Both the position numbers and the translations under genes were made by a program. A DNA stretch of 5,412 nucleotides from positions 1-5,412 of the forward strand of contig CALLZZ010000122.1 of NCBI GenBank assembly GCA_937858235.1, read 5' to 3'. Of the stretch, positions 1 to 5,252 are shown one piece after another (within the stretch, counting starts at the first letter, position 1; the number at the start of each line of letters is the position of its first letter). The notes under the pieces are model-generated. The model ran no database searches and was not told where the DNA came from. It saw only the letters and a program-made list of their open reading frames with translations. The DNA comes from an uncultured Clostridia bacterium (GTDB lineage: Bacteria; Bacillota; Clostridia; Oscillospirales; Oscillospiraceae).

Positions 1-1
1 C

Positions 2-547
2 CGCCGGATTCACTGGTACAACCGAGGCAAAAAGTCGATTGTCTGGCGGTGCATTAGCCGGCTGGAGAACACCGGCCTGTACTGCGATGCCCGCACCGTA
101 CCGGAGAGTCAGCTGGAGCAGGTGCTGGTCAAGGCCATCAACCGGACGCTCTGTGACAAGGACGATTTTCTCGAAATCCTGCAGAAAAACATTGAAACCG
201 TCCTGCTCCACGAAAACGATACGACCCTTGCCGATATCGACAAGCGATTGTCAGAACTGCAAGTCGAGCTTTTGAAGCTGGCCAGCTCCAAGGCTGACTA
301 CGAGAAGGTCGGCAACGAAATTTACCGCCTGCGTGATGAAAAGCAGAAAGTCTTACTGCAATGCGCCAATCATGATGAACTCAAAAAACGCATCGACGAT
401 ATGGGCGCCTTTCTGCGGGAACAGCCCACCGCCCTGACCGAATATGACGAGCCGCTTGTTCGAAGACTGATTGAAAAAATCACCATCTACGAGGACAAAT
501 TTACCGTGGAATTCAAATCAGGTGTGACGGTGGATGTGAATGAATAA
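2..547 (+). CDS. Large serine recombinase, C-terminal part (5' end outside window)
   Basis: The frame is open from the left edge to a TAA at 545-547, giving 181 residues with no start codon of its own; the internal ATG at 122 is not the real start. The visible part begins inside the recombinase zinc beta-ribbon region (RRIHWYNRGKKSIVWRC, then a cysteine in GLYCDARTVPE). It continues into a long charged, coiled-coil-like stretch (about residues 65-150) and ends with LIEKITIYEDKFTVEFKSG, the usual C-terminal end of large serine recombinases in clostridial integrative elements. The family excises and integrates mobile elements by serine-mediated strand exchange. The catalytic resolvase domain would lie off the left edge, so activity cannot be judged. 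Such proteins are usually about 500-560 residues long. The stretch is clearly GC-richer than the genes to its right and runs convergently towards them. Family assignment is confident; the element it mobilises is unknown. Confidence 0.88.
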   Translation, partial: RRIHWYNRGKKSIVWRCISRLENTGLYCDARTVPESQLEQVLVKAINRTLCDKDDFLEILQKNIETVLLHENDTTLADIDKRLSELQVELLKLASSKADYEKVGNEIYRLRDEKQKVLLQCANHDELKKRIDDMGAFLREQPTALTEYDEPLVRRLIEKITIYEDKFTVEFKSGVTVDVNE

Positions 548-560
548 GCCTGAAAATGAG

Positions 561-605
561 CAAGGCACTCTACGAAAAACACATCGTAGGGTGCCTTGTC
601 TTATC
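561..605 (+). terminator. Hairpin terminator after the recombinase gene
   Basis: CAAGGCACTCTACG at 561-574 pairs with CGTAGGGTGCCTTG at 585-598 in a 14-bp stem with one T-G wobble and a 10-base loop. It starts 13 bases after the recombinase stop. The following TCTTATC is only a weak T-tract, so termination is likely but not textbook. Read from the other strand it is followed by few T residues, so it serves the recombinase side best. Confidence 0.7.
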
Positions 606-619
606 ACAAAAGAAAATTA

Positions 620-715
620 TTATACCCTAAGGTTAATACCGTTAAATGCCATGAGCCCGACAATTTTGAGCACTTTGTTTTGTACTCCCAGAAGCTCACC
701 ACTACAAATTATCAT
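620..715 (-). CDS. Possible 31-residue small protein downstream of the MFS gene
   Basis: An ATG at 715-713 opens a 31-residue frame ending in TAA at 622-620, starting about 16 bases after the MFS stop. An AAAGGA motif sits about 9 bases upstream of the ATG. The peptide starts MIICSGELLG and ends KIVGLMAFNGINLRV, which reads more like protein than random translation. I do not recognise a family and the frame is short. It may be a small gene co-transcribed with the pump, the tail of a decayed gene, or chance. A stop codon lies in frame at the end of the MFS gene, so it is not a readthrough extension of the pump. Confidence 0.22.
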   Translation of the reverse strand: MIICSGELLGVQNKVLKIVGLMAFNGINLRV

Positions 716-731
716 CAACCCGGTCCTTTTT

Positions 732-1961
732 TCAGTCCACTTGCGGTTTCATTGTTACTTTGTCATAGCGTCGTGTCAGAAGGCGGCAGAGAATAGCATC
801 TGCCATCAGCACAACACCTGACCAGAAAAACCATGTGTTTACACCTATAACCTCAACAACCGGACCTGCAACAAGTAAGCCTATCGGCATAGAAAGAGTC
901 ATGGCGGTCATCAAAAGGGAAAACACCTTGCCCATCATTTCAGGTGCAATACTTTCTTGAACATAGGCCATAACAGGAACATTCATAAATGTGCCAGAGG
1001 CACCCAAGAAGAAGCAGCATATAGCAAATATCCAAAAACCGCTTGTCGGTAACGCTCCGCTAATCAGTGTAGCCAGACCCATTAAGCCAATAGCTAAGGA
1101 TGCCATGAAAAACCTCCTTTTCATGCCGCCCCATACACCAATAACCAAAGATGAAAGAAGTAATCCACCTGCAAAGACAAATTCCACAATGCTATTGTGC
1201 CATGCTTCGCCCATAAAGTGGTTGCGTACCAGCAGAGGGAACAGAGAACCTAAGGGCATATAAAGTATGGTCATCAGCAGCATGGGGGAAAACACAGCCA
1301 TTAAAGGTTTATTTGCTTTCATTGCGATAAAGCCCTGCTTCATGTCAGACAATACACTCATCTTCTCATTGGTTTGCGGAATGTCCGGAATTATAACAAA
1401 TAGGAGGCAAACTATCGCAAAAGCGGCTCCCAGTATATCCACAATCATAATGGAGGAAATAGGTAGAAATGACATAAGCGCAGCACCAAGCACAGGCCCC
1501 ATCATGTTGGATATTGATTGGATCATATTTCCCCAGCCCCCTGCTTTGGTCAACATATCTGCTGGCACAAACATGGGTATCGCCGCTTGCATAGCTGGAC
1601 CGTGAAAGGTATTCCCCAATCCACGCAAAAATAAAACAATGTAGATAAACCAAATAGGGGGTGTTTCCACAAGTAAAAATGCTGTGCCAAGGATGATGCT
1701 GGACACAGCTACCAGACCGTCAGCTAAAATCATTACTGTTCGGCGGTTGTATCGGTCGATCCACACACCGGCAAAGGGTCCGATTAACATATTGGGGAGA
1801 AAGGCAACTAAGGATGCAATCGTCAAGGTGATTGCGGATTCAGTCTGGATGGTCAGCCACCAGATAACAGCGAACTGCACTGCGGCAGAACCCAAGATTG
1901 AAAAAGCCTGTCCTGTGTATATTACAGCAAATTGTTTCTTCCAATTTTTTATTCTGTTCAT
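732..1961 (-). CDS. MFS drug efflux transporter, Mef (macrolide efflux)-like
   Basis: The 409-residue protein is hydrophobic throughout with about 12 predicted membrane helices, and has the length of Mef-type transporters (about 405). Such proton-driven pumps in the cytoplasmic membrane export drugs, classically macrolides. The N-terminus (NWKKQFAVIYTGQAFSILGS) matches the Mef pattern of NWK, an aromatic stretch and GQA. MFS motif A is at residues 61-80 (GPFAGVWIDRYNRR, with D69, R70 and R73/R74). Mef-like signatures follow: VLFLRGLGNTFHGPAM (about 109-124), a cytoplasmic central loop (about 193-220), LYMPLGSLFPL (233-243), and GKVFSLLMTAMTLSMPIGL (344-362). The ATG at 1961 is preceded by AAGGAG nine bases upstream. 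Upstream lie a dedicated promoter, the MYLIFM leader and an attenuator, which strongly suggest induction by ribosome-targeting drugs, most likely macrolides. No ABC-F (msrD) gene follows. Identity as an efflux MFS is secure; macrolide as substrate is inferred from family resemblance and leader, and another drug (for example tetracycline or a lincosamide) is possible. Confidence 0.85.
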   Translation of the reverse strand: MNRIKNWKKQFAVIYTGQAFSILGSAAVQFAVIWWLTIQTESAITLTIASLVAFLPNMLIGPFAGVWIDRYNRRTVMILADGLVAVSSIILGTAFLLVETPPIWFIYIVLFLRGLGNTFHGPAMQAAIPMFVPADMLTKAGGWGNMIQSISNMMGPVLGAALMSFLPISSIMIVDILGAAFAIVCLLFVIIPDIPQTNEKMSVLSDMKQGFIAMKANKPLMAVFSPMLLMTILYMPLGSLFPLLVRNHFMGEAWHNSIVEFVFAGGLLLSSLVIGVWGGMKRRFFMASLAIGLMGLATLISGALPTSGFWIFAICCFFLGASGTFMNVPVMAYVQESIAPEMMGKVFSLLMTAMTLSMPIGLLVAGPVVEVIGVNTWFFWSGVVLMADAILCRLLTRRYDKVTMKPQVD

Positions 1962-1970
1962 TATAGAAAT

Positions 1971-1976
1971 CTCCTT
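1971..1976 (-). promoter_or_regulatory. Ribosome binding site of the MFS gene
   Basis: AAGGAG lies nine bases upstream of the ATG at 1961 and directly after the T-rich tail of the attenuator. It is close to consensus, which supports the start chosen and implies efficient translation once the attenuator is bypassed. Confidence 0.8.
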
Positions 1977-1980
1977 ATAT

Positions 1981-2017
1981 AAAATTAAAAACGAACAACT
2001 GCTTAAGCGTTGTTCGT
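1981..2017 (-). terminator. Rho-independent attenuator directly before the MFS ribosome binding site
   Basis: On the transcribed strand ACGAACAAC (2017-2009) pairs perfectly with GTTGTTCGT (1999-1991) in a 9-bp stem. The loop is GCTTAAGCA, itself palindromic in its first eight bases. The stem is followed immediately by TTTTAATTTT. It lies only 5 bases upstream of the AAGGAG ribosome binding site, so it can only act as a conditional terminator (attenuator) of the pump gene. Confidence 0.82.
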
Positions 2018-2129
2018 GCAGAAAGACATAATTTTACAAGGAGATCTTCAAAAGCGAGGATATACTCATGTAAATATGTCTTTAAGCACAACAAATAAAC
2101 CCTAAAAAGGGCAGTGCTTAAAAACTAAA

Positions 2130-2150
2130 TTACATGAATATCAAATACAT
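2130..2150 (-). CDS. msrDL: MsrDL-type leader peptide MYLIFM
   Basis: The frame ATG TAT TTG ATA TTC ATG TAA encodes six residues, MYLIFM, and then stops. It begins about 22 bases after the predicted transcription start and is preceded by a purine-rich GTGGGG stretch that can act as a ribosome binding site. From memory, this is exactly the leader peptide of the streptococcal mef(A)-msr(D) operon, MsrDL. There, cladinose macrolides such as erythromycin stall the ribosome with the last Met codon in the P site and the stop codon in the A site, which prevents formation of a downstream terminator. Here the same arrangement of leader frame, attenuator and resistance-type gene is present, but the controlled gene is an MFS pump. 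A six-residue match alone could be chance; promoter, terminator and context make it convincing. The symbol reflects the peptide identity, not a verified nucleotide match. Confidence 0.8.
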   Translation of the reverse strand: MYLIFM

Positions 2151-2178
2151 ATTTCTACCCCACTTTCACTTTAAAATT

Positions 2179-2207
2179 ATTATACTATATTTTAACTGCA
2201 ATCTCAA
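2179..2207 (-). promoter_or_regulatory. Sigma-A type promoter of the leader and MFS gene
   Basis: TTGAGA (2207-2202; five of six match TTGACA) and TATAAT (2184-2179; perfect) are separated by exactly 17 bases. The promoter lies 15 bases past the DUF4180 stop codon, with no evident terminator between. The pump transcription unit thus has its own strong constitutive promoter, with control left to the leader. The start is expected at about 2172. Confidence 0.85.
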
Positions 2208-2221
2208 GACATGAAACAGGA

Positions 2222-2587
2222 TTATGTTCTACTCAATTTTTGAATAGCGTCTTCTTCGGAAGACACAAAGAAGATATCTCTTCCTCTATTGCTTTCATAT
2301 ATAAAATCTTTCAGCGGTTTGCTTGTATATACTGAAAAGTCTCCAACAATCGCAAACTTAAACTGATAATTGATAAATTTTTGCAAAATTTCACCCGCAA
2401 TCCTCGTACTCAAAACAAAAAAGTCCGGGGTCACCGCATCTTTGTTCAATATAATGGAATGGCTTCCTGTTTCATAATTTACAGACATCATGAAATCCAG
2501 TGCGGACTGCACGTCTGAAATGCAAACCGCATCGCTGCTTACAATAGCTATTTCTTTGCCGTTTGCCGTAATCTTCTTTATATCCAT
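2222..2587 (-). CDS. DUF4180 domain protein
   Basis: This 121-residue soluble protein has no signal peptide or membrane segment. The sequence fits the DUF4180 family along its whole length, with the hallmarks VQSALDFMMSVNYETGSHSI (26-45), TPDFFVLSTRIAGEILQKF (about 53-71), FAIVGDFSVYTSKPLKDFIY (about 78-97), ESNRGRDIFFVSSEEDAIQKL near the end. The biochemical role of the family is not known to me; members are often found near transcriptional regulators and resistance or stress genes. GGGAGG lies about 11 bases upstream of the ATG. It is the last gene of the apparent operon, 47 bases after the methyltransferase at 2635-3381, and immediately precedes the promoter of the MFS gene. Family call is confident; function is unknown. 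Confidence 0.8.
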   Translation of the reverse strand: MDIKKITANGKEIAIVSSDAVCISDVQSALDFMMSVNYETGSHSIILNKDAVTPDFFVLSTRIAGEILQKFINYQFKFAIVGDFSVYTSKPLKDFIYESNRGRDIFFVSSEEDAIQKLSRT

Positions 2588-2634
2588 GATTTAATTTACC
2601 TCCCTCAGTGCTTATGATTAGAAGTTGCATTAAA

Positions 2635-3381
2635 CTATTTTTTCTTTGCGATATAAAATACATAACTGTAATAATCCTTAAACCTATTATACAAATCAGC
2701 CTCAACCTTACCTGCTTCAACGAATTCTTTAACCTCATCAGCATAATTATACTTTTTCAGGAATGCTTCCGCGTTTTCCAAAAGCGGCTGATAATAATTA
2801 TCTATCCAGCACTTATCATCCAGCGCAAAATGGGCGACGGAAGTATATCCGCATTTCTCAATAACTGATAGCTTATTTTCGATTGTATCTATCTCCGAAT
2901 AGGCATTAACCCAATACTGCTCGATTTCCTCCGGTCTTGTATCGGTCAGCCATGAGATTTCGGAGACAGCGATATATCCGTTAGCCTTCAAATACTTTCT
3001 CCACAGAGACAACCCCTTTTCAAAACCGATGTTGTAGATAGCCCCCTCCGACCATATTACATCGAAATAATTTTCATCAAAGGTTAAGCCATCCATCAGC
3101 ATCTCTTTTGTTGTTATACGGTTAATAAGGTTATTCTCTTTTGCATTATTCTGCAGCTGATCCAAAAATTGCGGCAGCATATCGACAGCTGTTATTTGTG
3201 CAGCTGTGTTTTTTGCAAGGGTTATTGTCTGACCTCCAGATCCACATCCAATGTCCAATACTTTCGATTTTTCATTTAACTGCGGAATATAGCTTAGCGC
3301 TTTTAATGTCGCTTCTTCACTGCCCGGCCCCTGCCGTTCGTTATCCTTGTGATACTCTATGATTAATTCTAATAAATCCAT
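2635..3381 (-). CDS. Class I SAM-dependent methyltransferase
   Basis: The 248-residue soluble protein has a Rossmann-type methyltransferase core in its first half. Motif I, VLDIGCGSGGQT, is at residues 41-52; the acidic residue that binds the SAM ribose is in ITAVDM (D67); the post-motif DVIWSEGAIYNIGFEKGL is at about 107-124; and the motif III-like strand LKANGYIAVSEISW is at 131-144. The C-terminal third is rich in aromatic and acidic residues and may form the substrate pocket. The fold is that of small-molecule methyltransferases of the Methyltransf_11/25 type, not of an rRNA Erm enzyme (no NPPY-type motif). The acceptor cannot be predicted. AAGGA lies 8 bases before the ATG. It sits 52 bases after the second methyltransferase, with which it shares only the general fold, so it does not look like a recent duplicate. 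Confidence 0.82.
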   Translation of the reverse strand: MDLLELIIEYHKDNERQGPGSEEATLKALSYIPQLNEKSKVLDIGCGSGGQTITLAKNTAAQITAVDMLPQFLDQLQNNAKENNLINRITTKEMLMDGLTFDENYFDVIWSEGAIYNIGFEKGLSLWRKYLKANGYIAVSEISWLTDTRPEEIEQYWVNAYSEIDTIENKLSVIEKCGYTSVAHFALDDKCWIDNYYQPLLENAEAFLKKYNYADEVKEFVEAGKVEADLYNRFKDYYSYVFYIAKKK

Positions 3382-3433
3382 TTTAATTTTCCTTGTAAAA
3401 TATCTATTTTTTCTATCTCCCTTAAATTGGGGT

Positions 3434-4171
3434 TTATCGCGCTCCTTGCTTCAGTGATTTAATTAGCAACATCATCGGTCGCCGCATTTCATCTGACATA
3501 CCCGGAATCCCCATCATATCGACACTCGGCGTCGCTTCTTCAACAGCTTCCAGCCGGAATCCGGCGTTGATGAGTCCCGAAAGAATTTGAGTCAGTGTGT
3601 GGTGCTGTTTCGTGACATCCTGTCCAAGAAAATGGGTAACTCGCTCTCCGGGATAAAAGTAATCATCAACAGGCCAATACTGAGGCTTGCCGTTTGCATT
3701 ATAAATCCAGTCCTGGTTCACACCCGCCGTAAAGACAGGGTGTTCGATGTTAAGAAGAAAAATGCCATCCGCCTTTAGCGTCAGATATACTTTCCTAAAA
3801 ATTTCGTCAATATCTGCAATATAATGAAGTACCAGATTGGAAATCACGCAATCGTATGAATCGGCGGGATAATCATATTCTTCCAGTCCGCAGACCCGAT
3901 AGGTAATTTTAGGATCGGCATTTTTTTCTTTTGCCTCATGTATCATTTTCTCGCTTAAGTCGATACCCAGCACCTGCTTTGCACCGCACTCAACCGCATA
4001 TTTGCAGTGCCAGCCGTAACCGCATCCAAGATCGAGTACGCTTTTGCCGCCTAAGTCAGGAAATAAGGCCTTGAACTGATGCCATTCGCCCGCTCCGGAT
4101 AAGCCTTGTTGACTGCGTGACATTTTTGCATATTGGTCAAAAAATTGTTTTTTATCATAAATGTTGTTCAT
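3434..4171 (-). CDS. Class I SAM-dependent methyltransferase
   Basis: The 245-residue soluble protein begins with a helical stretch, NIYDKKQFFDQYAKMSRS. The SAM-binding motif I, VLDLGCGYGWHC, is at residues 45-56, the acidic ribose-binding residue in VLGIDLS is D71, and YDCVISNLVLHYIADIDEIF at 106-125 is the conserved strand 4 region. LKADGIFLLNIEHPVF (132-147) follows. A substrate-specific C-terminal part contains several aromatic residues (WIYNANGKPQYWPVDDYFYP, 155-174) and ends in PMMLLIKS. This arrangement is typical of Methyltransf_11/25 small-molecule methyltransferases common in Firmicutes. The substrate is unknown. AGGTGA lies six bases before the ATG. It follows the nucleotidyltransferase by 47 bases and precedes the other methyltransferase by 52, so the three are probably translated from one mRNA. 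Confidence 0.84.
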   Translation of the reverse strand: MNNIYDKKQFFDQYAKMSRSQQGLSGAGEWHQFKALFPDLGGKSVLDLGCGYGWHCKYAVECGAKQVLGIDLSEKMIHEAKEKNADPKITYRVCGLEEYDYPADSYDCVISNLVLHYIADIDEIFRKVYLTLKADGIFLLNIEHPVFTAGVNQDWIYNANGKPQYWPVDDYFYPGERVTHFLGQDVTKQHHTLTQILSGLINAGFRLEAVEEATPSVDMMGIPGMSDEMRRPMMLLIKSLKQGAR

Positions 4172-4218
4172 ATTCTCACCTAATTCGTGCAGTTAATATC
4201 TTCCAGAATGAATGTTCA

Positions 4219-5049
4219 TCAATCATTCGGAAGAATATCTTTCACTTCGTTAATCAATTGCTTTAGCTGCACACAGGCATTTACCCCATCTGTTCCGGCT
4301 ACCGCAAAAATTGAATTTACTTTATCTTTGTATCCAAGTGGGTGAATGTTAAAATGATCTATCATGCCGACTGCCTTTTTTTCGTTTAGGCAGTATTCTT
4401 CATTTACTGCAAACAACACCTGGTTGAGCGCTGAAATTACCCGTACAATATGGGCAGTAACATAATAAACATCGTTTTTCTCGGCGTTACTTTCCGCAAA
4501 CATTAAAGAAAACTCTGCTTCAAACGCAAAGAAACCAATAATAGCTCTTTTCAATTTTTGCGGGTATTTTTCCGCTACTTGCTTCAAGGTTGATATATTG
4601 CCCTCTTTATCCCACAACACTTTACAAACTGCCAGTTCTCCCATATACATCACATTCATATAGGCATGAGGATGTCCCGTTTGATAATGCGCGGAAATAG
4701 CCCCTTGCTGACATTCGGCAATCACATTTTTTACTCTATCCGCGTCACGCAGAATAAAGTCAACATGGTATCCGTTAATAACGAGCCAACCCCCGCCATT
4801 CACCCATTTACCCCATTCACCGGGAGGAACAACCAGATTATCCCGATGTTTATCATCTATTAGTTGAGCTGCCTTGTTTAAAGATACAAGGTCAAGTGTG
4901 GCTTTATCGTAATAGATACCGATATCAATATCCGATTCAGAGGAATGAGTGCCCCTAGCACGCGAGCCACCAAGCACAATAGCTTGGATGCCTGAAACAT
5001 CCGCCAATGCATATACAACTTTATCTAATATTGTTTTAATTTCATTCAT
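4219..5049 (-). CDS. Nucleotidyltransferase domain protein, possible antibiotic adenylyltransferase
   Basis: The 276-residue protein opens with a polymerase-beta-type nucleotidyltransferase fold. The G-S loop IVLGGSRARGTHSSESDIDIG spans residues 24-44, with metal-binding D40 and D42, and a third acidic residue in YHVDFILRD (D97). All three catalytic carboxylates are therefore present. A helical C-terminal half (about 130-276) resembles the substrate-binding domains of aminoglycoside and lincosamide nucleotidyltransferases. Known members transfer AMP from ATP to a drug hydroxyl; antitoxin-type relatives modify proteins or tRNA. Length suits a drug-modifying enzyme rather than a short MNT antitoxin, and no HEPN partner is adjacent. 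I do not recognise a named ANT or Lnu enzyme. It is the first gene of the operon. I chose the ATG at 5049, because the GTG at 5058 lies inside the AGGTGAG ribosome binding site. Confidence 0.78.
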   Translation of the reverse strand: MNEIKTILDKVVYALADVSGIQAIVLGGSRARGTHSSESDIDIGIYYDKATLDLVSLNKAAQLIDDKHRDNLVVPPGEWGKWVNGGGWLVINGYHVDFILRDADRVKNVIAECQQGAISAHYQTGHPHAYMNVMYMGELAVCKVLWDKEGNISTLKQVAEKYPQKLKRAIIGFFAFEAEFSLMFAESNAEKNDVYYVTAHIVRVISALNQVLFAVNEEYCLNEKKAVGMIDHFNIHPLGYKDKVNSIFAVAGTDGVNACVQLKQLINEVKDILPND

Positions 5050-5053
5050 GTAA

Positions 5054-5060
5054 CTCACCT
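5054..5060 (-). promoter_or_regulatory. Ribosome binding site deciding the nucleotidyltransferase start
   Basis: AGGTGAG lies four bases before the ATG at 5049. It overlaps the upstream in-frame GTG at 5058-5056, so that GTG cannot be served by this site. The ATG, which removes three residues, is the better start. Confidence 0.7.
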
Positions 5061-5099
5061 CATCATTTTAATGCGTACTTCAAATCCGATTTATTGCTT

Positions 5100-5118
5100 T
5101 AAAAACAGCTCGTTTTTA
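5100..5118. other. AT-rich inverted repeat beside the repeat region
   Basis: TAAAAAC (5100-5106) and GTTTTTA (5112-5118) form a 7-bp stem around AGCTC. It ends two bases before TGTAACATCC, the suspected terminus of the repeat-bearing segment. It could be a weak terminator in either direction or a target-site feature of an insertion. It contains only one G-C pair, so the structure is weak. Confidence 0.3.
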
Positions 5119-5123
5119 TTGTA

Positions 5124-5252
5124 ACATCCAACTCGACCACACAACCCTGTAAAAATCAAAAAACATCTAAATCGACCACTCGCCAGGCCCCAAAAAGCCG
5201 AAACATCTAAATCGACCACTCGTTAAGCACCGACATCTAAATCGCTCTCTCA
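5124..5252. repeat. Four spaced direct repeats, transposon-end or iteron-like
   Basis: The unit ACATCTAAATCGACCACTCG occurs exactly at 5163-5182 and 5203-5222. A diverged copy at 5124 starts ACATCCAACTCGACCAC, and a half-conserved copy at 5233 shares ACATCTAAATCG and then differs (CTCTCTCAC). Start-to-start distances are 39, 40 and 30 bases, so the copies lie on about the same face of the helix. That pattern fits binding sites for one protein. Transposase sites at the ends of IS21-family or Tn7-like elements look like this, and the outermost copy is preceded by TGT at 5120-5122 (TGTAACATCC), a typical terminus. Iterons of a replication origin or operators are alternatives. The array is upstream of the nucleotidyltransferase operon, so a protein bound here could also influence its transcription. 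The repeats are certain; the role is inferred. Confidence 0.75.

Larger units (their letters stand above)
1962..2172 (-). promoter_or_regulatory. Ribosome-stalling transcription attenuation leader of the MFS gene
   Basis: This is the roughly 210-nt untranslated leader between the predicted transcription start (about 2172) and the pump's ATG. In transcription order it holds the MYLIFM reading frame (2150-2130), hairpin 1 (TTTAAGCAC at 2122-2114 with GTGCTTAAA at 2089-2081, enclosing a small CCC/GGG hairpin), hairpin 2 (AAAGACATA at 2083-2075 plus TTTAC with GTAAA and TATGTCTTT at 2030-2022) and the terminator (2017-1991). Two alternative pairings stand out. ATATTCATGTAA at the end of the leader frame (2141-2130) can pair over 12 positions, one a G-U, with TTACATGAGTAT at 2073-2062. 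TTGTTGTGC at 2094-2086 can pair with the terminator's 5' arm, GCAC-g-AACAA at 2019-2010, with one bulged base. The sequence shows these complementarities; their use as a drug-responsive switch is inferred from msrD. Confidence 0.75.

Noticed and set aside
540..821. Open frame on the + strand after the recombinase, about 93 residues
   Set aside because: It runs through the recombinase terminator hairpin and the 3' end of the MFS gene on the opposite strand, has no ribosome binding site and no recognisable domain. It is most likely a shadow.
991..1605. Two open frames on the + strand of about 90 and 112 residues
   Set aside because: They are antisense to the MFS gene, whose protein is full length and clearly a transporter. 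Their peptides have no family resemblance.
2114..2600. Repeated TAAGCACTG in the leader and before the DUF4180 gene
   Set aside because: Nine bases shared at two places in AT-rich DNA with no further similarity around them is compatible with chance.
2608..2868. Open frame on the + strand of 86 residues
   Set aside because: It is antisense to the methyltransferase at 2635-3381 and is explained by the AT-rich codon use of that gene.
2635..4171. Erm-type 23S rRNA methyltransferase
   Set aside because: Both methyltransferases have a class I SAM fold but lack the N-[LIV]-P-[FY] type catalytic motif of rRNA adenine dimethylases and resemble small-molecule methyltransferases.
4219..5049. HEPN-MNT toxin-antitoxin pair
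   Set aside because: The protein is much longer than an MNT antitoxin and the adjacent gene is a methyltransferase, not a HEPN protein.
5056..5058. GTG as start of the nucleotidyltransferase
   Set aside because: The GTG lies inside AGGTGAG, the ribosome binding site of the ATG at 5049. It adds only three residues.
5124..5252. CRISPR array
   Set aside because: There are only four imperfect copies with unequal spacing (30-40), spacers of about 10-20 bases and no cas genes.
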